From: Eulemur rufifrons
Taxonomy: Eukaryota > Chordata > Mammalia > Primates > Lemuridae
NCBI RefSeq assembly: GCF_041146395.1
Contig: NC_090989.1
Location: 217,094,843-217,158,842 of the forward strand
Direction: 5' to 3'
Length of the DNA: 64,000 nucleotides
The translations under genes were made by a program, and so were the position numbers. Below, one piece after another: positions 26,795-38,925 of this stretch (its first letter is position 1; the number at the start of each line of letters is the position of its first letter). Below the pieces are notes generated by a model. That model was not told where the DNA came from. It worked only from the letters and a program-made list of their open reading frames with translations, and made no database searches.

Positions 26795-26855
26795 AATGCC
26801 AAACCAGTGCTTGGCATATCGTGGGTACTTAAGAAATATTTCTTGAGTAAAATAA
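26795..26855 (+). mobile_element. L2 or MIR 3' terminal fragment
   Basis: accagtgcttggcatatcgt followed by gggtacttaagaaatatttc and tgagtaaa matches the end shared by L2/MIR3-type elements. Confidence 0.55.
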
Positions 26856-27184
26856 TAAGGGAAGTACTGGTAACCTTAATATAGGCCTTTCTGACTACGG
26901 AAAAGATTCAATTTCAAGTTTTTTGCTCTTTTTCTAAAGAATGTTATTAAACACACTTGTCAGGAAATTGTGAAATGCTGTCAATGCGTTAGACACCTGC
27001 TGATGAATATCAATTGCACCAGGTCTTATTAAAGTTTAATAATCCAAATGGGGCAAAGAAGATGATTCCGAGGCAACTAGACTGCACTAAAGTTTTGTTA
27101 CTGTGTTCTGCTTTTTCTGCCCTAGCTTACCCAAGTCTGTAAACTGAAGGGACTTTGGGAGTTTGTTCGCACTTTACTTAGAAC

Positions 27185-27335
27185 ATTTATTCATCATTAT
27201 ACAGTGAGTTCCCCAAAGACAAGGGCCGGGTGTTATTCGTGTTTCCCTTCCACTTAGCAAAGTGCCTGGAATATTATAACCACCCAGTGAACGTCCTCTG
27301 AATGTAATTAGGAATAAACGAAGGAATAAAGAATC
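27185..27335 (+). mobile_element. L2 LINE 3' end
   Basis: gtgagttccccaaagacaag, ggccgggtgttattcgtgtt, agcaaagtgcctggaatatt and a final gaataaacgaagga follow the L2 3' terminus. Strongly diverged. Confidence 0.75.
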
Positions 27336-28584
27336 TATCAAAGAAAACTTTAGGTTCTTAGCTTCTTATTTTGACAACAAACCTGGGGTCACCTATATCC
27401 GCAACATTGTCAACTGACTCAACTTGTTTTATAAAATCGTTTTCCTATTTCGGACGGACTGGGAAGGTAAGCCAAGATTGCCCCCAGGGGGAGCTCTTTG
27501 CCGGTCACACCAGGAAGCCAGACCAAAGGCTCACCATGGCAAATGGAACCACGTCAATGTGAATGGGAGAACCTTTTAAACTGTCCTTTCCTAAGATGAC
27601 ATGTAAAATTTCAATTCTGAGATCCCTGACAAAATCGTATGCTCTGCTAAGAAGCCTAGAATGTTTTTTGTCAGTCAGGGGGAGCAGTCGTGAGTTTTAA
27701 AGAGAAAAAAAATGGCAAGATTTGTGCATAAAAGTACTTCTTTGATTGCAGGGTTCATGCAGAATTGAAAGTGGAAGCTTAAGCTGGGAAGTTTCACAAG
27801 TGTGCTAATAGTAGAAGTCTATACGAGAGATGTAGGTTCTAATCGTGAGGACAAGAGGGCGGATTCCACAGACTTCTAGGAAATCGTACAAGCAAGACTT
27901 ATTAGATGACTGGGATGAGGAAAGAAAGAAATCACAGGTTTTAGAAAGGGAGGCTGGGTGAATGGTAGTGCCATCCACAAGCAAAGACATGCATGAATGG
28001 TGGTAAAACTGACTTAACCACTAGCGTTCGAATATCCTGACTCCAAAGGTCTAATGAGTTTAGTTGAATTTTCATAAACTACTTCCAGATTTTAAAATGA
28101 AATACATTTAAAAGCAATTCAAAAATTCATAAAGAGAAAAACTTCTACGTGACTAAAGTTGAGAACCTTGATAAGTTAAATGGATCTCTTTGCCACAGGA
28201 CTTCTCAGAGCCTTTAATGTGCTTTAAAAACTACAAAGCAAGCATGTAAGTGATGTTTCTCAAGTGTCCTTGACAGCAAACTCCCTCTATCTCCAACCCC
28301 TTTTGTTTAGTATTTAAGTTTGTGATTTATGGAAATGCTTTAGAAAATATTCTCGTGGATATTTTCTCCCACTTATAAAAGCCATTCCTTAATAATAATC
28401 TCAAGATTATATAATTACCTTCCATAAAATTATTCAGCAATATGAAATTGATTAAACCCAGAGATTTAGAACAATCAAGACTTTTATGTATTTTACATGA
28501 TTAATCAGCATTTTGTTTTTATTACCTTTGCCCGTTTTCAGTGGTGATAATGAGTAAGATTCATAACATAATTAGAGATTTTAC

Positions 28585-28810
28585 ATTGTTTTAGGAACTT
28601 TACTGAATATTTTACAAGCATTAATCATATAATCCTCACAACACTCCTATAAAGTAATTACTAGCATTTAGCTCCATTTTATAGAGAAACAAACTAATCC
28701 TCTGAGAGGCTAATTAACTGGAACGAGGTTTAAAAAAAAAGGTACTAGAACTCACATTTTCAACCAGAGAGCCCGAATTCAGAGTCTGGGCATTTTAACC
28801 ACCGTACTAT
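28585..28810 (-). mobile_element. MIR SINE relic
   Basis: ttaatcatataatcctcaca, tttatagagaaacaaactaa and tagaactcacattttcaacc match an antisense near-complete MIR. Confidence 0.75.
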
Positions 28811-28899
28811 AAAATGTATGTTTATGACTTATTTCTAGAATATTAAGCAAAACAATGCAAGTATGCAGCAAGTTGGCATGGAAGTCATTCCTACATTCA

Positions 28900-29300
28900 G
28901 TCTTTCTTCGCTAAACACCTGCTGAGTACCAGATACTGTTTTGGGTACGTGGGATACAGTAGAACAAGCAGTTAAAATTTGGGCCTTTATGGAGGAGATA
29001 ACCAATAAGATAAGTAGATAAAATAAATAGAAGGAGGGACACCAATTGCAAAGAAAGGGTTCGGAAGTGTTGGAGTGTGTGAGTGTGTTATATATTGTGC
29101 ATAGGAAAAACAAGGCAGGGGTCCTTGTTAGGACAAGTTCGATGAGAGCTCAGAGAGAAGCCCTGGGTTTTGCCCAGGGAGGTCTCTCTGACTCTGATGA
29201 GAGCAGCTTCAGTGGATTGCTGAGGTGGAGTCCTGAAGCACTGGCTTCAAGAGATAATGGGAAATAAAAGAGTTGGTAGAGGGCAGCGATGAACAATGGT
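28900..29300 (+). repeat. Old interspersed repeat, family not named (copy 2)
   Basis: cacctgctgagtaccagata, acgtgggatacagtagaaca and tttgggcctttatggaggag are the same blocks as at 33,340. The segment after it to about 29,650 is G/A-rich and unassigned. Confidence 0.5.
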
Positions 29301-30204
29301 TTCAAGGAATTTCATTCTAAAGGGGAAAAAAAATGAGGCAGTATTAGGACGGAGATAAGACAAGAGAGGGCGTTTCCTCTCATTTTTTTAGGATAGGAGG
29401 ATTAACAGTAAGAATATATATTGATGGAAATAATAGAGTTGAGGGAAAAATTTTGATAATAAAAGAAAAAAGAATCGCTTGAGACAGGTCTTCGATGAGG
29501 TAAGAAGGGATGGGGTCCAGTGAACAAATGGAGGAGGTAGGAGAGGAACAATTAATTACAATAGTTAACAGGAGAAAAGTGAGTGTATGTGGTCACAGAT
29601 AAAGGTGGAAGGTTAGATGTGCCAAGTAAAATAGAAATGACAACAAGTAACAGAGTTTACTAGATTTCGTTGAGGTCCATATCCTGACTTCTTTAGCTGT
29701 GCTGACTTTCTGTTTTTCCTCTCTATAATCACTACCTATCTTAATGACATTATTATGAAGATTAAAAGTTATCTATTTTAGGGCTTAGAAGAGTGACTAT
29801 AGTATAATAGACCAGCCAAAATCTTAAATGTTGTTCATGCTGCTATTACTATTACTAATTGTAGGCATCCCACATTTTACAATTCTAATTCTTGCACTTA
29901 ATTTTATAACTCCTTAAAATAAAATAAAATGCATTCCTTAGGAGAAAGAGAAAGTTGTCAACTGTGACATGGTTTGTTTAACATAGGTTTTCTAATGCAA
30001 TTTTGGCACATTAATTCTAACAGAGCTATAAATTGAATCAATTCTGATTTTGTTAAAGTCTTTGGAAACAGTGTTACATTCTATTGAGCCAAATGCTTAT
30101 CTTATAGTAAACAAATAGGGAGCATTTTGAAATCCAATATTTGCTACATTTTTTGATTAGCAAGCAGAAGGAATGGATGCAATCAATACTTGGACTCCCT
30201 GATC

Positions 30205-30962
30205 AAAATTTACTTATTTCCTCTGAAAATCTTGCTTGATACTTGGGCTTCTCTCTGTTGCTGGCTGATCTCTTTGGTCATTTTGATGCTGCTGCCACCC
30301 TGGTCCAACACACCCCTGGACCACTTCAATCTTCCACCCTTGCCTGCCCATCCCTCACCCCACGTACAGCCCACTGTTTACACAGCAGTGATCTTTTACA
30401 ATTGTGAATCAGGTCAGGCCATGACTCTGTTTAAAATCTCCAATGGCTTCCTATAACAGAATAAAATGCAAATACCTTCCATGGTTTAGAAAGCCTTGCT
30501 GAGCTGGCCCCTGCCTACCCCTCCAAACCATCTCCCTCTGCCCTCTTTCTGTTCCCGTTGCTTCCAAAGCCCTAATTAGCACTCTGTTCTGAGAATACAC
30601 CAAAATCTTTCCCTACTTGGGGTTCCTTCTGCATAGAACATTCACCCCGCCATGTTCTTCACATACTTGGCTTGTTATTATATAAGTCCCTGTTCAAATA
30701 TCACTTCCTCAAAGAGGACACCCTTCCCTCCCTGACTAAAGCTGTTCTGCTACTTCCCTTAGCCACGTTTAATTCCATTCATTACTTTTATCTTCTGCTG
30801 AAACAGTCTTGAATATTTCTTTGGTTGGTTGTCTTTCATCTTGTGGCGAGAATGTAGGAACTTTTATATATTACATAAAAAACTTAGATGTCTTTTTCAC
30901 CTCTTTATCTACAGTGTATAGAAAGTGCAAGCTCACTAAATTTAATAGGATGAATGAACAAA
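30205..30962 (+). mobile_element. L2 LINE 3' region
   Basis: The sequence carries the L2 3' blocks in order: caggtcaggccatgactctg, aaaatctccaatggcttcct, gaaagccttgctgagctggc, aatatcacttcctcaaagag and the end-like gcaagctcactaaatttaat. It is an old mammalian-wide LINE. Two open frames of up to 88 codons are incidental. Confidence 0.85.
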
Positions 30963-31724
30963 TTCAAATCCCTGCATTTTTATAGATGATGCAGTTAAAA
31001 CCCCAAAAGGTCAGAGTGACATTAGGCTGGTGCATAGGTTTTCAATTAGTGAACTGAAGGAATTGTTTTATCAGTCATTTATTTTTTCATTCCTCAAATC
31101 ACTCAACTAACAAATCACTTATTTCTTTATTGTACTCTATAATCTAACTTTGTATAAAGTTTTTATCCAATTATTTTCTATATATATGACAATATGTGTT
31201 ATATAAAAACATAAGTTAGAATAATCTCAAAAGATTATCAATCTTTTGGTCTCCTTGGATCCTGAGTACACAGAAAGCAGTAAAAGCTTTCTTTTTCCTG
31301 GAAAAGACTACCAATATACTGCTTATAAACATTAAATTATATATTCATAGATATTTAGAGAAATATCCTTTGGGAAAATATAAACTAAATTCAGGACTAC
31401 AAACATGGATAACTGGAATGAATTTATATATCTAGAGGTTATCTCACTGAAATTGAAGATGTGCTTTTAGGGGCAAATGAAATTGAAGGCATGTACAGAC
31501 ACAAGAAGAACAAAATAAATGACTTTACAGAGCTCAGAAAGTCTATATTTACTTGGACTGTACTATTTTTAATCTACCCCAACAGGTAACTCAATGGAAT
31601 CATCTAGGATTCTGTAGTGTGGAAATAGTATAGGAGAGAAGGATGAGGTATGAAGGACAAATATAAACAGTTTTTTGGAAGAACGTGATCTTTTCTCTCA
31701 AAACAAAATTAAGTGGATTTATTA

Positions 31725-31915
31725 TAATTTAGGCACTGTGGTAATTACTTTATATGCATTATAATATCATTTAACACTTATCACATCTCTGAGAGTACTC
31801 TTTTCACCTACCTTAGATGAGAAAATGGAAACAGAGTGGTACCTTGATCTATATATGGTCAGAGAGAAGTGAATGATGGATACTGGACTCAACTCTACCC
31901 CAGCCCGAAAGCCTA
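31725..31915 (-). mobile_element. MIR SINE relic
   Basis: aatttaggcactgtggtaat and ttagatgagaaaatggaaac match antisense MIR. Confidence 0.65.
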
Positions 31916-33339
31916 TCAAACACATGAAAATGCTATCCTGTTGACCTTATCATATTTAAATGCGTCATTACTGTTTTTCCATATTTAGATGTGCAATGCT
32001 AGGAGCCAGAAAATAATTTTTCCTTTTTAGAAGTTATTTCTTTTGTTACTACCTCAACTTTAAATGGTTTGTTTTAAAACTGAGCTCCTTTTTTTACTGG
32101 TTAAAATCTTGAAAGATCTTCACCTGACTGTTGAAAAAATTATGATATCTCTATACTTCAAACATTTTGAAACAAATGAGTTCTGTTTTATGGGCTGTCC
32201 TGGAAGGACCCCTGTGGTAGATTGTTTGGTGAATGCAGCAATGTGCAGGGGTATATGATCCCGTTTGGCATGTTAATGTGCACAGGAGTATGGAAAGATG
32301 TGGTCTATATTATTAACAATGATTACCTAGTTGGGTGGAGAAATTTACTGTTAATTTCATCTTTATATATTTGTGTGTATGACCCGCTACAATGAGCATA
32401 GGTTACTTTTGTAATTAATAATGATTACAGAGTAAATTTTTTCCAAATTACTTATTTCTAAATATAATCTTCCTGTGTTTAAGTAGCTTTCTCAGATGAT
32501 TTTTTTTCTAATCTTGACCCCTTTTAACTCTTCTTGCAACCAAAGTACCATTTTTTAATTTGTTTTACATACTAAGCTTCCAGTTAAGATTTTCATTGAG
32601 CAAAAGATTCTCCAGCAAAAATAAATTTGAAAATCATTGGTTCATGCCATCTGATTCAGTAACATGCCTGTTAATCTGTTGGTAAAACCAGCTATTGGCC
32701 ACTAGGCTTTCCATACATGTATAATGCACATTCATGATGCTATGTGCATTACTAATCTAAGTATTTTCATATAAATGAGAAGTTTCACACTGCTGTTTAT
32801 TATAATAGCCATACATATACAATTTGAGATTAAATATGAACTAAGCTTGGTTTACTTAATTTGAATGATTGTTCTATTGATGGCATAGAGATAGAGAATA
32901 GTAATTTGCAGTCCACGGTTTTGGTAATGAAATCACCAGATTACAGAGAGTACATTCATTTGGTGTCAAGGGACCTTGAAAGAAAACTTCTAGGCAGTGA
33001 GTTAAAACATTATCCTATGGTTTAAATGGGCTCTAATGTAGCTGAAAATTGACAGAGTTAGAAAAGTGAGCGTCTTAATCAAACCTGAACTATCATTTAG
33101 TTAGGAAGTGTCTGCAGAACAGGTATATAATTTTCCCTCCAGTCCATTTGAGAATAACCAGGAGATGGCTTAGATCATTCTTCCATTAAAACCCTAACAC
33201 CAATCCCACAGAGATATGGGAGTATGATTATTATTTTTACTCCAGCTACCATGTTACATTAATCAACCGAATGCATTCTACTGTTTCCAATTTGGGCTGA
33301 ATATATAACAACCCTGTGGTTAGCTTCATTTGTAGTAAA

Positions 33340-33850
33340 TTAAATTTGATTCAACCAACTTTTATTGAATACTTACTAGAATTCAATGCACTGCCTAGGT
33401 TTTGCAAAGCCCATAAAGATGTGTAGAGCATAATTTCAGCTCTCTAGGAACTTACAATTTAGTGAGAAACATACACCCAGAACTAACTGATAAAAAGCAC
33501 CATATGATAAGGACTCTATGTAATACCGGTAAGAATATAAGGTAGGTAGGGACTGCTTACACTGAATTCTAGTTTGGGCAGGAAGAAAGCTTCTGGGAAG
33601 AAGTAAACTTTTAGCTGAGGTTTAAAGGTCAAATAGGATTTGGCCAACAATGCAAGGACTTGGGGGTGGGGCACGGTGCTATCTGGAAGGAAATCAGTAG
33701 GTGCTGATCCACAGTAAGAGTGGAGCGCACTTACATTACAAGGAGTAAAAAGAGATGAGGAAGGAAAGTAAGGTTGGGGCCAGATCGATGATGGCCTTAA
33801 ATGAACATGATTAAACGTACGCTTTAGATCACCCCGAAGTCCATTCGCAA
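33340..33850 (+). repeat. Old interspersed repeat, family not named (copy 1)
   Basis: The order is: ttattgaatacttactagaa, then cagctctctaggaacttaca, then agctgaggtttaaaggtcaa, then ggggccagatcgatgatggc. I recognise this as a widespread old mammalian repeat but do not recall its family. Partial copies occur at 10,575, 28,900 and 50,530. Confidence 0.5.
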
Positions 33851-34534
33851 GTAAGGAAGAGGAAGATATTGCTTCTGGTGGAGGTCTCTGCCTTTTGTGA
33901 CTATAAAAATTACCACCCTTGTTTTTTATTTAATTTAAGTAAGACAGTATTTCTTAAGATCTGTAACTCTAAACACACATTTTATTATATTAGGTTATGT
34001 GGTCTGTTTTCAGGGGAGAGTGGTCAATGATTTTTTTAGTGAAATCAAGGAAAATATTGATGGGTTAAGCTATCTGGTTAAAGAGATTGGGAGCCAGTTT
34101 AAAAATATTGTCCTGGGACAGAGGTGATACTAGGGAGGGACTTATAAAAGGGAAAGGCCCAGAAGAGCACTACTGGATGATCTAGCAACACCACCTGTAG
34201 AGTGTCGCTATCTCCAATCTCCAACTCCCAAAAACTGACTACTCTGAATGCACGATTAACATGCTAATTAATATATTTCCTTTGAACTAATCTAATCCTC
34301 TAAATATACCTCTGTTCTCTTCAGAAGAAGCTCTCTAGCTCTTTAGTTCATTGGCAAGAGAGAAATAACTCATGATCCCAAATGTCAACACCTCTTCCCA
34401 TGAGCCTTTCTGCTCGCTCAGCCTAAGAGCTCCATCCACCCCTCTAGACTGAAGGACAGGAAACGCACAGATTCTTACATACAAGAATCGTCACCCATCA
34501 ACACGGTATCAGCCTAAGTGCTATTAAAACCTAC

Positions 34535-34707
34535 CATTCTAACACCGTTTTCAAAGGCTTGCCGGGTGAGGGGGGCTGGCCCGTCCACAGTTTTGCCGTC
34601 GTCATCGGGGCCCCAGCTGGCGCTGTATATGTGCACGTGCTGGGGATTGAAGCTGACCGATTTCGCTTCCACCATGTCTGTGACGTCTCCGTCCAGCATC
34701 CGCACCC
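34535..34707 (-). CDS. PCSK5: PCSK5 exon with the SWGPDDDG substrate-pocket motif (probably exon 6)
   Basis: This 173 bp exon encodes residues about 243-300 of the convertase catalytic domain, beginning [20 protein letters not shown] and ending QAFENGVRM. It contains [19 protein letters not shown]. In furin-like convertases the matching acidic run lines the S1/S2 substrate pocket and sets the preference for basic residues. The acceptor is ctttctgttttgaag, an AAG rather than the commoner CAG, and the donor is ATG|gtaggt. It enters in phase 1 and leaves in phase 0, which matches both neighbours. [15 protein letters not shown] separates it from PCSK6, which has VVEAKSLG and a different run here, and from furin, which has AVEARSLG. 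The exon is intact and its reading frame is open throughout. Confidence 0.94.
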
Positions 34708-35284
34708 CTTCAAAACAGAAAGGAGGACTAGCTCATCACAGAGGCTTCACTATGTGATGCCCCAAAAACCCAGTTGAAGGATTTTGCGGGGAAAGAATAA
34801 ATTATTAATCAAACATTTAAGTGAGCATATTTTCCCCAGTAAAAGGATAATGCACACTTTGTGGACACTATCTTGAGGAGAAAGGAAATTATACTGCATG
34901 TAAAAAAGCAAAAGCAACACTTCCTTAAAATCTTTTTTATCTATTATTTTCTTTTTCCAAGGTTCCAATCCCTATAATGCCCTCTACAAAGTCTCTTCTC
35001 CTCAACTCTCTCTGTGTGAGTACTTGACAGAGAGACCCTCAAGCAATCCATCTTTCTTAAATTTCTTTTCATTGAGCACCTTGTGTTCATAATTGGTATA
35101 AAACATTCTAACATCTTATAAAATTTGGAAAGCTGCCAAGTTAGGTTGGTCTTACTTCTTCCATATTTAATATTATCCACTAAGCTGTAACAGTGATGTG
35201 AACTTAATATATTTCTTTTTTGCTAAGTTATTTATAAGTCAAATAATAAATGAGCATGCTCTCTGTGCATGTAACACTTCAAAT

Positions 35285-35435
35285 AGTTCTCAAAGGGTTT
35301 AGCAATGTTTAGTCATTAATCTTCATTTAAGTATATTCCCATCAGAAAGATAGGAATTTATTATTAACCTTATTTTACAAAAGGAGGCACTAAGATATTC
35401 AGAAATCAGTTATGTGCCAAATGCCAGGCTTTCCT
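35285..35435 (-). mobile_element. MIR SINE relic
   Basis: tattaaccttattttacaaa followed by aggaggcactaagatattca matches an antisense MIR core. Strongly diverged. Confidence 0.55.
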
Positions 35436-36700
35436 CTTTTATTTTGGAGACTAGCAAAAACAACAACAAAACATCTAATTGTTAAGTAAACATATCTCTC
35501 CTTCAGCTTAAACCAAATACCATCTGTGAGACATTGTATTATTTTAAAATTATATCTTTACAGGCCAAATACAATCCTTAGGAAAACCTTTTTATCCAGT
35601 AAGATTTCAAGATTTTATTGGTTATCAATAAATGGAGATTAAATAATAAAACCACAAATCAGGCAGCTTTAGATACTATTTGGATTGAGGTGGGAATACT
35701 GGTAGAAAACCAAAATATTCTCGAAGAAACTGTGCCTTCTTCGTGCTTTAAAAAAATGTTTAACCTTTAAATACAAAACTTCAAAGAAAAATAGAAATAA
35801 TGAACAAAAAAAACCCTACATAGCCAGTACTCAACAACTGTTAACATTTTGTCACATTTTCTTAATCCAAAAATATAATTAGGTTGAACCACTTTAAATT
35901 CCATGACAGATATGACCCTTCATTCTTTATTTTTACAAAAAATATAAAATAAGTCCCTGCTGTCAACTAACACCTAGTCAACATTACATTTTTTCCAAGT
36001 ATCTCTAAAGACATTGCATTCTGTTGTTATGTTTCTTGATTAGCTTTTCCTCTAGACTTTTGGATTTTTAAAGGAGATACATTTTAACAGGTGATGTGAA
36101 GAACGAAGGCTGTGAACAAGTCCTATTAAAAATTGTGGAATGGAAATTGTACTTAGAAAGTGTGTCAGTAGTTTGTTTTATGGGAGCAGAAAACCCAGCA
36201 TAATGTTTTGCGTGTGCAGGTCCTGAGTAGCCACTGGTTTATTATAATTTAATAGGAATATTCAAATTTCATCTGCATGTTTTTTAGCAAAGAAAAATGA
36301 ACTACCATATCTTCTTATTTTCTGTTTAAAAGCATAACATGAAACTACTTTATTGGTACCATGAGGTCTGAAATAAACACTATAATTGCACAAAATAATC
36401 TCACCAGTGTGTCTAAATGCCAACATGAGACTAAGACACAACACCTGAATTTAGTTTCAGTGTCATGCAATTTATGTGAAGTCCATGCAAAAAATGCTTG
36501 CTAAATCATACCTAGAGGTTACTATTAATTTTCTGTTCAAAAATTCACAGAAAAGAATTTCATTTAGTCATGTTTAAAGATAAAAGTCTGCTTCTTTTTC
36601 CTCATTTAACTCCAGGCCTTCATGCCTTGGGTCTGGGAGTTAAATTTATAATTCAGAATGTTCTTGTTTTAGAACATTTTGAGTCGTTGCTATACATTCA

Positions 36701-37060
36701 TTTTTTTTTTTTTTTTTTTTTTTTTTTACTAAGGTACTGTTAAGCTAGGTCAGCGGTTTTTCTGTGAGTTCACAAGTTCATCCCCTCATTCCTTCAAGGT
36801 CAGTAGGAATGCTGGGATTGTGTTGAGAGTGATGCTGAGGCTCTGGGCTGTGTGTCTGTGGATGCGAGAGACTGTGCCCTGGACCAGCAGAAGGGTCGAC
36901 TGGGCAGCCACTGATCGGATTCTCCTGGGAAGAGCAGGGGCCTCCAGAACCCTCATCATTCTTCCAGGAATGTCATCTTCATCTCCTTTCCTCAGCCTCT
37001 CCACCTGCATTCTCTTTGACACAGAGCAGATGCTCCCTGAGTATAGCTAATTACCGGTCA
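36701..37060 (-). pseudogene. Retrosequence with A27 tail, source unidentified
   Basis: Read on the minus strand, about 330 bases of GC-richer sequence end in an uninterrupted A run (T run at 36,701-36,727). The body has an open frame of 78 codons that starts at a GTG at 37,022 and ends in a stop at 36,786, about 60 bases before the tail. Its translation (for example RKGDEDDIPG and SVAAQSTLLLVQG) matches no family I know, and a second frame also stays open for long. This is the architecture of a 5'-truncated processed pseudogene or retroposed transcript. No clear AATAAA or flanking direct repeat was found. Confidence 0.5.
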
Positions 37061-38115
37061 TTCACCCTAAGAATTCAGGGTGAAATAAAAGAAACAAAGA
37101 GGTCAAATGTACTGTCGACTGACACTCAAGGTAGTTTCAGAAAACCTTTTCTAAGCTCTGTTATATACCCTAAATATTTCATGATACTGGACCTCTATCT
37201 TTATATTCTTATCCTAGAAAGAACAGTCATTTTTATTTTTTAGTTCCAACTCTGCTTACCATGTGGAAACAAATAATGCATTGGAAACAAGGAGGTCAGC
37301 CTGGGTCTAGAAGCTTCATTCCTCTTATGAGACCTTTTAGGAGACACCTAGGGAACACCTTCAGGCCAGGCATAATAAAGTCACCAGGCTCTATAAAATC
37401 TACTATAATGTTTTCTTCTCATTGTGTGTGGCTGTGGCACCAGGCTGTTGCTTACCAAGATAATTACAAATGGGAAAGTTAGAGTTTGCTTTTATAAATG
37501 CTTGGATTTATACTGCTTTTGTTGGGTGCTTAGAGTAAACATAGGCACAGTCGAGGTTGTACATAGGCGTGCATATGTACAGATATCTGAATCATTCATG
37601 AAAACAGTATCACTACATTACGGGACTACAAAAGAAGACTTTACCATTTACCATTTTAATTACAATTAAAAGGAACTTCTTGTCAAGCCTAAGCAAAAGA
37701 AATAAAAGGAATTTCTGCTTTAAGAAAATTTCAAAATTTTTCTTTCCACAGAGGTATGGCCTGATGTTTATATTACTAGTTCTTTCTGACACCAATTATA
37801 TAGTTTTGGTACAAATGTCAATGCCCATCTTCACTACTGGATAACTAACTTTTTTTAAGGATGTTTAAAGAGAAGTGTTTGCCACACTTGAGGGGCACTG
37901 CTTTGGAAGTCCTTAACTGGTTTTATTTGAAGTCTTGAACTACATTTAACACACACGTTAATATGGTCATTTTGCTGTCACCAATAGTTGAACACTATTA
38001 TGGAAAGATATACCTGATAGTTTGTGTTTCATTTAAAAAGGGTTTTGAAAGCCAGTTAGCGAAAGAGCTAACTGGCGCGTTTCTATCTATGCCCACGCAA
38101 GTTTGCTCCCCGTAC

Positions 38116-38204
38116 CTCCAATCTTGGCGTTGAACGCAATGCCGACCGTGCAGTGAGAGTTGTTTGCAGCGGCTGCCACCTCGCCAGCACAGCGGGTCCC
38201 GTGC
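38116..38204 (-). CDS. PCSK5: PCSK5 exon with catalytic His214 (probably exon 5)
   Basis: This 89 bp exon of proprotein convertase 5, a secretory-pathway serine endoprotease that cleaves precursors after paired basic residues, carries the histidine of the Asp-His-Ser triad. It encodes HGTRCAGEV followed by [21 protein letters not shown], the S8B (furin/kexin) signature around the active-site His. The acceptor is tgttctgcctgcag and the donor GGAG|gtacgg. The exon opens with the third base of the preceding Lys codon and ends on the first base of a Gly codon, so it joins the next exon in phase 1. NNS is an N-glycosylation sequon (Asn227 in human numbering). The choice of PCSK5 over furin or PCSK6 rests on the residues after the histidine motif here and in the next two exons, which differ from remembered furin and PACE4 sequences. 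No stop or frameshift is seen. The exon number is inferred. Confidence 0.93.
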
Positions 38205-38504
38205 CTGCAGGCAGAACACACACACTGTCTAAAGCAGGACGCTCCATTCTCAGGAACTCTACAGGTCATTGCCACCACTCAGACTTCAAAGTGTTGAAGA
38301 GGGTATCCAGCTGTGGCCTTTCTGGAACTTCTTTCCCAAGTAGCACTTCGTCCGCGGCAAACTTTCAGCACTTAATTATATTGTTTTGGATTATATTCTG
38401 AATATGTTTATTCTTGACATCTTGCTTTCCCAATCAGAAAATCTCCCTGAAGGCTAAGACCGAGATTGGTGTGTTTTGTATCTTCCAAACTTCTACTGAC
38501 CCAT

Positions 38505-38925
38505 CTGGGGGCCACCAGCCACATGTGGCTATCATCAGGCACTTGAAATGTGGCTGGTGCAACCCCATCTCAATGTTTAAGTTTATTTAATTTTAATCAA
38601 ATTTTAAAAACGAATACACAGTTCCATTATTAGAAAATGTGAGATGGATATGAGAATCTGCTTTGTAAACTGCAAATTTAAATACAGATCAAGTATTTCC
38701 AAAGAAAATTTATTATCTAAAACAAGATGCACTGTAAACACACACTGGGTTTTAAAAATTTTATTTGAAAATCTGAGAGGGTAAAATATCTCAATAATTA
38801 TTTTATGTCACTACATGCTGAATATTTTATCTAATAAAATATATTATCAACATTTATATCACCAGTTCGTTTTCACCTTTTTATTGTTTCTTTAAAATGT
38901 GGATACTAGTACATTAAAAATTATT
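38505..38925 (+). mobile_element. hAT-Charlie-like DNA transposon relic
   Basis: The opening ccaccagccacatgtggcta and cacttgaaatgtggctggtg, with ggtaaaatatctcaataatt and atgtggatactagtacatta later, match a known mammalian hAT-type non-autonomous repeat. Much of the middle has diverged or been replaced. Confidence 0.6.

Larger units (their letters stand above)
15326..34534 (-). other. PCSK5: PCSK5 intron, 19.2 kb, between SWGPDDDG and Asn315 exons
   Basis: The donor gtaggt is at 34,534 and the acceptor cag at 15,326. It holds MIR copies, an MLT1 LTR (18.5-18.9 kb), a strepsirrhine Alu (24.8-25.2 kb), L2 3' ends (26.8, 27.2 and 30.2-31.0 kb) and two copies of an unnamed old repeat (28.9-29.3 and 33.3-33.8 kb). 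Nothing recognisable was seen in 15.8-17.5, 20.2-22.8, 25.2-26.7 and 32.0-33.3 kb. No extra exon was seen. Confidence 0.8.
34708..38115 (-). other. PCSK5: PCSK5 intron, 3.4 kb, between His214 and SWGPDDDG exons
   Basis: This is the shortest complete intron in the window, with donor gtacgg at 38,115 and acceptor aag at 34,708. It contains a MIR relic near 35.3 kb and a retrosequence with a 27-base A tail (36,701-37,060). The rest (35.4-36.7 and 37.1-38.1 kb) is AT-rich and featureless to me. Confidence 0.85.

Noticed and set aside
34518..34777. Plus-strand open frames over the SWGPDDDG exon
   Set aside because: They are antisense shadows of the coding exon.
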